A DNA stretch of 64,000 bases from Pseudomonas simiae (GTDB taxonomy: Bacteria; Pseudomonadota; Gammaproteobacteria; Pseudomonadales; Pseudomonadaceae), in the NCBI RefSeq assembly GCF_900111895.1, contig NZ_FOKB01000003.1, positions 534,869 through 598,868 of the forward strand, written 5' to 3'. The first letter of the stretch is position 1; the number at the start of each line of letters is the position of its first letter. The translations under genes were made by a program, and so were the position numbers. This document shows, one piece after another, positions 37,010-45,275 of the stretch. Under the pieces are notes generated by a model. That model did no database searches. It was not told where the DNA came from and saw only the letters and a program-made list of their open reading frames with translations.

Positions 37010-37136
37010 TGCTCTGGAGCAGTTGGCGCTCCTCGCAACGGTCTTCGATTGCGCGACGGAACGCCATGCGGCGCTGGTCTTCCTGCTGACGACGGGTTTT
37101 GACGGAGCTGTTGCTGTCTTCGTAGGGCCGGGCCAT
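36939..37136 (-). CDS. Small basic protein, PA3496-family-like
   Basis: A 65-residue, very hydrophilic protein (MARPYEDSNSSVKTRRQQED, then RRMAFRRAIEDRCEERQLLQ) rich in Arg, Glu and Gln, with no membrane segment. The ATG at 37136 has a clear GGGAG eight bases upstream. I associate the pattern with the short Pseudomonas proteins labelled 'PA3496 family putative envelope integrity protein'; that match is from memory. Its 3' end overlaps the convergent LysR gene by 71 bases. Function unknown. Confidence 0.6.
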   Translation of the reverse strand: MARPYEDSNSSVKTRRQQEDQRRMAFRRAIEDRCEERQLLQSISDYPELHWQAPAAAQRNAQPVR

Positions 37137-37248
37137 TTGGAGTCTCCCAATGCGAGTACGGGGAGTTCAGGATGGCCCTGGGCGATGACGGTTTGGCGGC
37201 GCGGGGGTTACAGGACGATGAATCTTCTAAAGCTGACGCAAATCCACT

Positions 37249-37275
37249 GTGGGAGCTGGCTTGCCTGCTCCCACA
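37249..37275. repeat. Single REP palindrome
   Basis: TGTGGGAGC and GCTCCCACA arms, 9-base loop, 23 bases after the stop of the RpiR-family gene (minus strand). Confidence 0.8.
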
Positions 37276-37297
37276 TTTGACCGAGTGTGACTTTGAA

Positions 37298-38164
37298 TCA
37301 ATCGTCGAGGGCTTTGACCGATTTAGGCGACAGGCGAAGACTGCGCAAGCTGCGCTTCACGCTCTTGAGGTGGTTGACCAGGCTCGGCCCGCGCGCCATG
37401 GCCACGCCCATCGCCAGCACGTCGATCACCACCAGATGGGCAATACGCGAGGTCAGCGGCGTATAGATTTCCGTGTCTTCATGCACATCAATCGCCAGGT
37501 TGACCGTGGACAGTTCCGCCAACGGCGTCTGGCTCGGGCACAGGGTGATCAGCGATGCACCGCTTTCACGCACCAGGTTGGCGGTGATCAGCAGGTCTTT
37601 GGAACGGCCCGACTGGGAAATGCAGATGGCAACGTCCGTAGGCTTCAAGGTCACCGCCGACATCGCCTGCATGTGCGGGTCGCTGTAGGCCGCTGCGGTG
37701 AGCAGCAAGCGGAAGAATTTGTGCTGGGCATCGGCAGCCACCGCGCCAGAAGCACCAAAGCCATAGAACTCGACACGCTGGGCCTGGGACATGGCGGTCA
37801 CGGCCTTTTGCAACTCCACCGGGTCGAGCTTCTCCCGCACTTCCATCAGGGTGTGCAGGGTGGTGTCGAAGATTTTCAGGCTGTAGTCGGCGACGGAGTC
37901 GTCTTCATGGATCGCGAATTGGCCAAAGCTGGCACCCGCGGCCAGGCTTTGCGCCAGCTTGAGTTTCAAGTCCTGGAACCCGGAGCAGCCGATGGCGCGG
38001 CAGAAGCGCACGATGGTCGGCTCGCTGATGCCCACGCTGTGCGCCAGGTCGGCCATGGAACTGTGCATCACAGCCGCAGGGTCAAGCAGCACGTGATCGG
38101 CAACCTTGAGTTCCGATTTGCGTAACAGGTGGCGCGACTGGGCGATATGTTGCAACAGGTTCAA
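37298..38164 (-). CDS. HexR-like RpiR-family regulator
   Basis: A 288-residue regulator with an N-terminal RpiR helix-turn-helix (about 1-77, SVGISEPTIVRFCRAIGCSGFQDLKLKLAQSL) and a C-terminal SIS sugar-phosphate-binding domain (about 110-260, FYGFGASGAVAADAQHKFF, CISQSGRSKDLL). It is close to HexR, the repressor of glucose and Entner-Doudoroff genes that senses KDPG. It is probably a paralogue, because no zwf/edd neighbours are seen. The start is TTG at 38164, supported by conserved N-terminal residues. A near-consensus HexR palindrome lies upstream. Confidence 0.85.
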   Translation of the reverse strand: MNLLQHIAQSRHLLRKSELKVADHVLLDPAAVMHSSMADLAHSVGISEPTIVRFCRAIGCSGFQDLKLKLAQSLAAGASFGQFAIHEDDSVADYSLKIFDTTLHTLMEVREKLDPVELQKAVTAMSQAQRVEFYGFGASGAVAADAQHKFFRLLLTAAAYSDPHMQAMSAVTLKPTDVAICISQSGRSKDLLITANLVRESGASLITLCPSQTPLAELSTVNLAIDVHEDTEIYTPLTSRIAHLVVIDVLAMGVAMARGPSLVNHLKSVKRSLRSLRLSPKSVKALDD

Positions 38165-38207
38165 AGGGCAGGACTCTTGTTATGGGCAGGGCCAGGGATG
38201 TAGCAAG

Positions 38208-38226
38208 CTTGTAGTTATACTACAAG
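38208..38226. promoter_or_regulatory. HexR-type palindrome, probable autoregulatory operator
   Basis: CTTGTAGTTATACTACAAG is a perfect 19-base dyad (centre base unpaired). Its core TGTAGT-N3-ACTACA has the form of HexR sites (TGTAAT-N3-ATTACA). It lies 44 bp before the TTG start of the HexR-like gene. Confidence 0.75.
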
Positions 38227-38325
38227 AATTGCCGTTTTGCCCGTCCGGCGCATCACTAAATCGCCCTGCCCCCCTTTGAATCTAAGGGCGGCCAAGTTGT
38301 AGCCACAGGGCGGCCCCAGGCATCA

Positions 38326-41199
38326 CTAGGGAAAATCTGCATTTTTCCGTAACAAATCTGCCAGCCCTTTGGCCTCCATCGGCCGACTGATCAAATAGCC
38401 CTGCACCTCGTCACAACGTTCACCGCGCAGGAAATCCAGCTGCTGTTGATCTTCCACGCCTTCGGCCACCACTTTGAGCGCCAGCCCGTGAGCCATGGCG
38501 ATGATGGCGCGGGTGATGGCCGCGTCTTCACGCCCCTGGCCCAGCCCACGGATGAAGGTCTGGTCGATCTTCACATAGTCCACGGGAATGCGTTTGAGAT
38601 AGCTCAGGGACGAATAACCCGTGCCGAAATCGTCGATCGCCAGTTTCACGCCCAGGTCCCGCAGTTGCTGGAAGGTGGCGATGATGTGTTCGACGCTGTC
38701 GAGCAATTGGCTTTCGGTCAGCTCCAGCTCCAGGTATTGCGGGTCCAGGCCGGTTTCTTCGAGCACCTGGCGCACCAGGCTGACCAACTTGCCTTGGCGC
38801 AGTTGATGCACCGACAGGTTCACCGACACCCGGATCGGCGCCAGCCCCTGGCGCTGCCATTCACAAGCCTGCCAGCAGGCTTCGCGCAGCACGAACTCGC
38901 CCAATGGCACAATCAGACCCGTCTCTTCGGCCAGGCCGATAAAGTCCCCCGGCGGCACCATGCCCCACTGCGGATGCTCCCAGCGGATCAACGCCTCGGC
39001 AGCATTCAGCTTGCCGGTGGCCAGGCAGAGTTTCGGCTGATAGAACACCGTGAGCTGGCCCTCCTCAATGGCTTTGCGCAAGTGGTTTTCCAGCTGTAAG
39101 CGCTCCAGGGTGCTGGCTTGCAGGCTGTCGGTGTAGAACTGGAAGTTATTACCGCCCAGGTGTTTGGCATGTTGCATGGCCATGTTGGATTGGCTGACCA
39201 ATGCGGAAATTTCCCGCGCATTGTCCGGCAACAGGCTGACACCCATCGAGGCACTCACTACCAGCTCATGCCCCTCCACCGTCACGGGCACCCGCAGTTT
39301 GGCCAGTAACCGCGTGGCCACTCGCGCAAGACTGGACAGGTTGCCGTAGGCGTCGAACAGCACAGCGAATTCGTCCCCGGACAGACGCGCGATGGTGTCA
39401 GCCTCAGGTAAAGCGTTGATCAGGCGGCGTGCCATTTTCTGCAGCAGTTGGTCGGCAACTTCATGGCCGAGGCTGTCATTGAGCAATTTGAAGCGGTCGA
39501 GGTTGATATGCAGCAACGCCAGGTTGCGCCCGCCCTGGCGTACGCGCTGGTGAGCCTCGCGCAGCCGTTCGCGGAACAGCGAGCGGTTGGCCAGGCCGGT
39601 CAATTCGTCGTAATGGGTCAGGTAGCGCATGCGCTCTTCCGACTCGCGCCGCGCCGAGAGATCGGCGAAGAAGCCCACAATGTGGCTGACTTTTCCTCGG
39701 ACATCGCGCACCACATTCAATTGCAGCCACTGCGGATACAGCTCGCCGTTCTTGCGCGTCTCCACCAGTTCACCCTGCCAGGTACCGTGGCTGAGCAACG
39801 CCTGGCGGATCACTGGGAAGTGGCGGCGGGCATCGCGGCTGCTGGGCAGTTCGACCACATTGCGACCGATCATGTCGTCGGTTTCAAAACCCGTGACACG
39901 GCTGAACGCCTGGTTCACGGCGATCAGCTTGTAGTCCGGGTCAAGGATAACGATGCCTTCGCTGGCGGCCTCGAATACTGTCGACGCCAAACGCTGCTGT
40001 TCTTCCAGGGCCTTGCCCGCAGTGATATCGCGACGCGTACCCAGCATGCGCGTCACCCGCCCACTGGGCGCACGCTCCACGGCGCGGCCACGGTCTTCGA
40101 TCCACACCCAGTGCCCATCGCCGTGGCGCACGCGGTATTCCACCTGGTAGTCCTCGCTGCGGCCCTTGAGGTGTTCCACCAAGGCACGCTTGAGCAGCGG
40201 CAGGTCATCAGGGTGCAAGCGCGGCTTGAGGTGGCTGAGCATGGCCGTGACGTATTCCGGCTCCAGGCCGAACAACTCCTTGAGTTGGGTGTGATGGACT
40301 TCGTCGGTTTGCAGGTTCCAGTCCCACAGGCCCAACTCACTGGCTTGCAGCGCCATGGCCAGGCGCGCTTCGCTTTTATTCAGGGCCAGATGGGTGGCGT
40401 CCAGCTCCTGACTGCGTTGCGCCACGCGGTCCTGCAGGCCGACCTGGGCTTCGCGCAGTTCGTGCTCGACCTGACGACGTTGTTCAACTTCGCGCACCAG
40501 CTCCTGATTGAGTTGCTCGCTGCGCTGTTGTGCCTGTTGCAGATGTTCGATCAGTGCCTGATTCTGAAACCGCCGCAGCAGCCCACGCTGGATCAGGCGA
40601 TTGACCTGCCACGCCACCAGGCTCAAGGATGCCAGCAGGATCAGGCCCAGCACACCCCAACCGCGTTGCTGCGGGTCGCCGGTCCAGAACAGGTACAGGA
40701 TCGCCGGCACCAGACACGGCAAGGCGAACGACAAGAACGCCGGCAGGCTCACGGCATAGGCCACACTGGCGGACAGCGTCGCCGCGCCGATCAGGCCGAA
40801 CACCCAGGCCTGTTGCATGAAGCTATCGACCGGCACCAGCGCGATGGCGGCCGTGGCCAAGGTCAGACCGCTGACGGCCGAACCCAGCATGAACATACGC
40901 CGCCACACCGGCTGAGCCTGGCGGCTGGGCATGGCCGAGTCGAACGCCGCCACTTGGATCACACGCATCGCCACCAGGGCCAGCAGCCAGACCAGCCAGA
41001 TACTGTCCAGCAGGTATTGCTTGGGGTTCCACAACAGCCAGGCGCAGACCAGGCCATTCACCAGCATCAACAGGGTCGGCAACAGCGAACCCTGATACAG
41101 CAGGCGCGTGCGCTCGACCGCCATCTCCGTGGCGTAGTGTTTGCGAAGAACCTGCGCGGGCGCCGCTGAGGGGCCGAGCAGATCAGTGCTGAAGGTCAT
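38326..41199 (-). CDS. Membrane-anchored PAS-GGDEF-EAL protein
   Basis: Predicted cyclic-di-GMP enzyme of 957 residues. N-terminal helices (about 35-200) form a membrane sensor. A coiled coil (about 220-290) follows, then two PAS domains (about 290-400 and 410-520), a GGDEF domain (about 530-690) with SGDEF instead of GGDEF, and an EAL domain (about 700-950) with intact EALIRW, the DDFGTGYSSLSYL metal loop and KIDQTFI. The EAL site looks competent; SGDEF is tolerated in some active cyclases. The start at 41199 (MTFSTDLLG) was chosen over the long upstream frame, which lacks protein character. It is divergent from uvrD. Confidence 0.92.
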   Translation of the reverse strand: MTFSTDLLGPSAAPAQVLRKHYATEMAVERTRLLYQGSLLPTLLMLVNGLVCAWLLWNPKQYLLDSIWLVWLLALVAMRVIQVAAFDSAMPSRQAQPVWRRMFMLGSAVSGLTLATAAIALVPVDSFMQQAWVFGLIGAATLSASVAYAVSLPAFLSFALPCLVPAILYLFWTGDPQQRGWGVLGLILLASLSLVAWQVNRLIQRGLLRRFQNQALIEHLQQAQQRSEQLNQELVREVEQRRQVEHELREAQVGLQDRVAQRSQELDATHLALNKSEARLAMALQASELGLWDWNLQTDEVHHTQLKELFGLEPEYVTAMLSHLKPRLHPDDLPLLKRALVEHLKGRSEDYQVEYRVRHGDGHWVWIEDRGRAVERAPSGRVTRMLGTRRDITAGKALEEQQRLASTVFEAASEGIVILDPDYKLIAVNQAFSRVTGFETDDMIGRNVVELPSSRDARRHFPVIRQALLSHGTWQGELVETRKNGELYPQWLQLNVVRDVRGKVSHIVGFFADLSARRESEERMRYLTHYDELTGLANRSLFRERLREAHQRVRQGGRNLALLHINLDRFKLLNDSLGHEVADQLLQKMARRLINALPEADTIARLSGDEFAVLFDAYGNLSSLARVATRLLAKLRVPVTVEGHELVVSASMGVSLLPDNAREISALVSQSNMAMQHAKHLGGNNFQFYTDSLQASTLERLQLENHLRKAIEEGQLTVFYQPKLCLATGKLNAAEALIRWEHPQWGMVPPGDFIGLAEETGLIVPLGEFVLREACWQACEWQRQGLAPIRVSVNLSVHQLRQGKLVSLVRQVLEETGLDPQYLELELTESQLLDSVEHIIATFQQLRDLGVKLAIDDFGTGYSSLSYLKRIPVDYVKIDQTFIRGLGQGREDAAITRAIIAMAHGLALKVVAEGVEDQQQLDFLRGERCDEVQGYLISRPMEAKGLADLLRKNADFP

Positions 41200-41375
41200 A
41201 GGCAGTGTTCTTATAATGGTGAGCCCGAAACGTCGACGGAGCATACACAAGCAAGCGCCTGGGCCAAACTGCTCTACGTCATAAAATCTGCACGGTCGTG
41301 CGGCGCAAACTTCGGTGCCAGAGGGCTCGAGCGAGACGCCCCGCGGGCTGCGGCCATTGACCGACCGGTCATCAC

Positions 41376-41402
41376 CCGGGTGGTTTTCGGTCGACCACCC
41401 GG
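41376..41402. repeat. Inverted repeat upstream of uvrD
   Basis: CCGGGTGGT and ACCACCCGG, 9-bp perfect arms with a 9-base loop, 45 bp before the uvrD start. It is not a LexA box. Purpose unknown. Confidence 0.45.
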
Positions 41403-41446
41403 CATTGGTATTTGCCCCACTTCCCCGGGGGCCATAGAATGCGCCG

Positions 41447-43630
41447 ATGCGCGATGATCTCTCCCTTTTGCTGAACTCCCTCAACGATGCCCAACGCCAG
41501 GCCGTAGCGGCCCCTGTTGGCCGTCAGTTGGTCCTGGCCGGTGCTGGCTCCGGTAAAACCCGAGTGCTGGTGCACCGTATCGCCTGGTTGATCCAGGTCG
41601 AAAACGCGTCCCCGCATTCCATCCTGTCGGTGACCTTCACCAACAAGGCCGCTGCCGAGATGCGCCATCGCATCGAGCAGTTGATGGGCATCAGCCCGGC
41701 CGGTATGTGGGTGGGCACCTTCCACGGCCTGGCACACCGCCTGTTGCGGGCACACTGGCAGGAGGCGGGCCTGGCCCAGACCTTCCAGATCCTCGACAGC
41801 GATGACCAGCAACGCCTGGTCAAGCGGGTCATCCGCGAGCTGGGCCTCGACGAGCAGCGTTGGCCGGCGCGTCAGGCGCAATGGTTCATCAACGGCCAGA
41901 AAGACGAAGGCCTGCGCCCACAACATATCCAGGCCAGCGGTGATTTGTTCCTGGCCACCATGCGCAGCATTTATGAAGCCTACGAGGCCGCCTGCGTACG
42001 CGCCGGGGTTATCGATTTCTCCGAGCTGCTGTTGCGCGCCCTCGACCTGTGGCGTGACAACCCAGGCCTGCTGGCCCATTACCAGAAGCGCTTCCGCCAC
42101 ATCCTGGTGGACGAGTTCCAGGACACCAACGCCGTGCAGTACGCCTGGTTGCGCCTGCTGGCCAAGGGTGGCGACAGCCTGATGGTGGTGGGCGACGACG
42201 ACCAGTCGATCTACGGCTGGCGTGGCGCGAAAATCGAGAACATCTACCAGTATTCCGAAGACTTCCCAGACGCGGTGACCATCCGCCTGGAGCAGAACTA
42301 CCGCTCCACCGCCGGCATCCTCAAGGCCGCCAACGCCTTGATCGCCAACAACACCGGGCGCCTGGGCAAAGAGCTGTGGACCGACGGCGGCGAAGGCGAG
42401 GCCATCAACCTGTACGCCGCGTTCAACGAGCACGATGAAGCGCGCTACGTGGTGGAAACCATCGAAAGCGCGCTGAAGACCGGCCTGGCGCGCAGCGACA
42501 TCGCGATCCTTTACCGTTCCAACGCCCAATCGCGGGTCTTGGAAGAAGCCTTGCTGCGCGAGCGCATCCCGTACCGCATCTATGGCGGCCAGCGCTTCTT
42601 TGAGCGCGCCGAAATCAAGAACGCCATGGCCTACCTGCGCTTGCTGGAAGGTCGCGGCAACGATGCGGCGCTGGAGCGGGTGATCAATATCCCGGCGCGC
42701 GGCATCGGCGAAAAAACCGTCGAAGCCATCCGCGATCACGCACGCCATGCCGATGTGTCGATGTGGGAAGCCATGCGCTTGCTCATCGTCAATAAAGGCC
42801 TGACTGGCCGCGCAGCCGGTGCGTTGGGGGTGTTTGTCGAGCTGATCGAGAACCTGGCGGCCAAGTGCGCGCAAATGCCCCTGCATTTGATGACCCAGAC
42901 GGTAATCGAACAGTCCGGGCTGATCGCCTATCACGAAGCGGAAAAAGGCGAGAAAGGCCAGGCCCGGGTAGAAAACCTTGAGGAACTGGTGAGCGCCGCC
43001 CGTGCCTTCGAAAACACCGAGGAAGACGAAGAGCTGACGCCGCTGGCTGCGTTCCTCGGCCACGCGTCGCTGGAAGCCGGTGATACCCAGGCCGATGAGC
43101 ATGAAGACAGCATCCAGCTGATGACCTTGCACAGCGCCAAGGGCCTGGAATTTCCGTATGTGTTCCTGGTGGGCATGGAAGAAGGCCTGTTCCCGCACAA
43201 GATGAGCCTGGAAGAACCCGGCCGCCTTGAGGAAGAACGCCGCCTGGCATACGTGGGCATCACCCGCGCCATGCAGAACCTGGTGATGACCTACGCCGAG
43301 ACCCGACGCCTGTATGGCAGCGAGACCTACAACAAGGTGTCACGCTTCGTACGTGAAGTGCCGAAGGGTCTGATCCAGGAAGTGCGCCTGTCCAACAGCG
43401 TCAGCCGCCCATTCGGCGGAGGCCAGCAGCAGAACTCCAGCAGCCTGTTTGCCGGCTCCGAAATCCCGGAAACCCAGTTCAGCCTTGGCCAGCAGGTCAG
43501 GCATTCAGTGTTCGGTGAAGGCGTGATCCTCAACTTCGAAGGCGCGGGTGCCCAGGCACGGGTGCAGGTGAACTTCGCCGAAGGCAGCAAGTGGCTGATG
43601 ATGGGTTACGCGAAACTCGAAGCCCTCTGA
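41447..43630 (+). CDS. uvrD: DNA helicase II
   Basis: SF1A 3'-5' helicase of 727 residues for nucleotide-excision and mismatch repair. Motif I is VLAGAGSGKTRVL (about 30-42). Motif Ia is SVTFTNKAAAEM, motif II is LVDEFQDTNAVQY, motif III is GDDDQSIYGWRGA, motif IV is LEQNYRST, motif V is LMTLHSAKGLEFPYVFLVG and motif VI is YVGITRAM. A C-terminal RNA-polymerase-binding Tudor-like region (FSLGQQVRHSVFGEGVIL) is present, which distinguishes it from Rep. The ATG at 41447 matches homologues; its ribosome site is weak. Confidence 0.96.
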   Translation: MRDDLSLLLNSLNDAQRQAVAAPVGRQLVLAGAGSGKTRVLVHRIAWLIQVENASPHSILSVTFTNKAAAEMRHRIEQLMGISPAGMWVGTFHGLAHRLLRAHWQEAGLAQTFQILDSDDQQRLVKRVIRELGLDEQRWPARQAQWFINGQKDEGLRPQHIQASGDLFLATMRSIYEAYEAACVRAGVIDFSELLLRALDLWRDNPGLLAHYQKRFRHILVDEFQDTNAVQYAWLRLLAKGGDSLMVVGDDDQSIYGWRGAKIENIYQYSEDFPDAVTIRLEQNYRSTAGILKAANALIANNTGRLGKELWTDGGEGEAINLYAAFNEHDEARYVVETIESALKTGLARSDIAILYRSNAQSRVLEEALLRERIPYRIYGGQRFFERAEIKNAMAYLRLLEGRGNDAALERVINIPARGIGEKTVEAIRDHARHADVSMWEAMRLLIVNKGLTGRAAGALGVFVELIENLAAKCAQMPLHLMTQTVIEQSGLIAYHEAEKGEKGQARVENLEELVSAARAFENTEEDEELTPLAAFLGHASLEAGDTQADEHEDSIQLMTLHSAKGLEFPYVFLVGMEEGLFPHKMSLEEPGRLEEERRLAYVGITRAMQNLVMTYAETRRLYGSETYNKVSRFVREVPKGLIQEVRLSNSVSRPFGGGQQQNSSSLFAGSEIPETQFSLGQQVRHSVFGEGVILNFEGAGAQARVQVNFAEGSKWLMMGYAKLEAL

Positions 43631-43676
43631 GGTCTTCCCCGCTGTCAGAGCTGAAACATTTGCCTACATGAAGGTT

Positions 43677-43713
43677 ATTGGCCCGCCCTTGTATTTAACG
43701 AGCGCGGGCCAAT
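43677..43713 (+). terminator. Stem-loop after uvrD
   Basis: ATTGGCCCGC / GCGGGCCAAT, 10-bp perfect arms with a 17-base loop, 47 bp after the uvrD stop. No U-run, so it may be a processing or Rho-associated end. Confidence 0.45.
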
Positions 43714-43843
43714 ATCTGTAATAAGTCCTACAGACCATTCTGAATCGGTCCTACGCAAAAGCCCGAAACATTATGTCGCTAGCCAGTGTCACGACACCTG
43801 TGCAACATGGCGCGCGTGCAATCCACAAATGGGAATTCCCTTT

Positions 43844-44716
43844 ATGAAACGTTTTCTTAGCATCGCCATGGCGTTGTGCATCGGCCTGACGATGAGCCTC
43901 GACGCCAACGCCAAACGCTTCGGTGGCGGCAAAAGTTCCGGTGCGGCACCGACTCACCAGACCAGCCAAATGGCTCCATCCGCCGGCGCCACGGGCGGTG
44001 CAGCCGCGACCGCAGGCGCAGCCGGTGCTGCCGGCGCCGCGGCCAAGGCCGGCGGTGCTTCGCGCTGGTTGGGCCCTCTGGCCGGTATCGCCGCCGGTGG
44101 CCTGCTCGCGTCCATGTTCATGGGCGGCGGCTTCCAGGGCATGCAGATCTTCGACATCCTGATCCTGGCGGTCATCGCCTTTGTGATCTTCCGCTTTATC
44201 GCCGCCCGTCGCCGCAAGCAGCAGGAGCACCTGGCTCCAGCCGGCGCGCCGATGCAGCGTGAAGTGTTCGAGCAAAAACCAGCCATGGGCTCGATCTTCG
44301 GTGGTTCTGCAGCCCCTGCTGCAGCCCGTCCGGTGATCAACGCGCCGGCCTGGTTCAACGAAGAGCGTTTTGTCGAAGCGGCCCGTAGCCACTTCCAGTC
44401 CCTGCAGCAACACTGGGACGCCAACGAAATGGACAAGATCTCCGAGTTCGTGACCCCACAGCTGCTGGAGTTCCTCAAGCGCGAACGCGCCGACCTGGGC
44501 GACGGCTTCCAGTCGACCTACATCGACGACCTGCGCGTCCAGCTGGAAGGTGTGGATGATCGCGCCGACAAGACCATCGCCACCCTGACCTTCAGCGGTG
44601 TGTCGAAGACCTCGCGTTTCGACCAGGGCGAAGTGTTCAGCGAAAGCTGGAACATGGAACGTGCCCAGGGCGACAACCAGCCTTGGCTGGTGGCCGGTAT
44701 CCGCCAGAACGGCTGA
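43844..44716 (+). CDS. Tim44-domain membrane protein
   Basis: A 290-residue protein with a signal-like helix (about 1-23), a Gly/Ala-rich linker (GATGGAAATAGAAGAAGAA), two membrane helices (about 75-95 and 102-120) and a C-terminal Tim44-like domain (about 170-290, WFNEERFVEAARSHFQSLQQ). Similar bacterial proteins are widespread in Proteobacteria and their function is unknown. The ATG at 43844 begins the signal; an upstream GTG-type start is less likely. A clear terminator follows. Confidence 0.85.
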   Translation: MKRFLSIAMALCIGLTMSLDANAKRFGGGKSSGAAPTHQTSQMAPSAGATGGAAATAGAAGAAGAAAKAGGASRWLGPLAGIAAGGLLASMFMGGGFQGMQIFDILILAVIAFVIFRFIAARRRKQQEHLAPAGAPMQREVFEQKPAMGSIFGGSAAPAAARPVINAPAWFNEERFVEAARSHFQSLQQHWDANEMDKISEFVTPQLLEFLKRERADLGDGFQSTYIDDLRVQLEGVDDRADKTIATLTFSGVSKTSRFDQGEVFSESWNMERAQGDNQPWLVAGIRQNG

Positions 44717-44748
44717 TCCCTGCACGCTTAGCACGCAGATACAAAAAA

Positions 44749-44770
44749 CCCCGGACCTGTCCGGGGTTTT
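44749..44770 (+). terminator. Terminator after the Tim44-domain gene
   Basis: CCCCGGA-cctg-TCCGGGG followed by TTTT, with six A residues before the stem, so it may work in both directions. Confidence 0.9.
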
Positions 44771-44781
44771 CTATTTCACGG

Positions 44782-44809
44782 TTGCACTTATAGCGAGCTA
44801 CTGTATAAA
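44782..44809 (+). promoter_or_regulatory. Strong sigma-70 promoter of the SMI1/KNR4 gene
   Basis: TTGCAC (44782-44787), 16-base spacer, TATAAA (44804-44809), giving a start near 44816 and a leader of about 35 bases to the GTG at 44852. Confidence 0.7.
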
Positions 44810-44851
44810 ACGCCCCTATAAACCGCGCCATCTAGCAAGAGGATCCCGGCC

Positions 44852-45259
44852 GTGGAAGAAATCATCGAACAATTGCGTGAAGCCAACGAACCGGTCCCGG
44901 TTCCTTTGGAGCTGCCTGACGAAGACCTGCTGGTGGAAATCGAGGAACAACTGTTCATCGACATTCCGTTTGTCTTCCGAGAGTTTCTGCTGACCGTCAG
45001 CGACGTGGTGTACGGCAGCCTGGAGCCGGTGACCGTCACCGACCCGCAATCCCACACCTACCTGCCAGACGTTGCCGCCAACGCCTGGGACGCCGGTGTT
45101 GATCGTAGCCTGATCCCGATCTGCCAGGACGGCGACGACTACTACTGCGTCGAAGAAGACGGCACTGTAGTGCTGTGGTCCGGCGAAGAAGAAATCGTCA
45201 CCGAGGAAACCTGGGAATCGGTGTGGCACTGGGCGCGGGACGTCTGGCTGGAAAGCTGA
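44852..45259 (+). CDS. SMI1/KNR4-family protein
   Basis: A 135-residue, highly acidic cytoplasmic protein. The SMI1/KNR4 fold is suggested by the N-terminal acidic helix, LEIPFVFREFL-like segment (IDIPFVFREFLLTVSDVVYG), and the central IPICQDGDDYYCVEEDGTVVLW, the diagnostic strand pair. In many bacteria SMI1 proteins are immunity proteins or stress-linked factors, but this one stands alone without a toxin gene. The start is GTG at 44852 with AAGAGGAT. It has its own strong promoter and follows a terminator, so it is monocistronic. Confidence 0.85.
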   Translation: MEEIIEQLREANEPVPVPLELPDEDLLVEIEEQLFIDIPFVFREFLLTVSDVVYGSLEPVTVTDPQSHTYLPDVAANAWDAGVDRSLIPICQDGDDYYCVEEDGTVVLWSGEEEIVTEETWESVWHWARDVWLES

Positions 45260-45275
45260 CCCCACCCCCAGGCGC

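Noticed and set aside
41376..41402. LexA (SOS) box before uvrD
   Set aside because: The inverted repeat there does not contain CTGT-N8-ACAG; no SOS box was seen.
41372..43198. 608-residue minus-strand frame opposite uvrD
   Set aside because: Antisense shadow; uvrD has all helicase motifs on the other strand.
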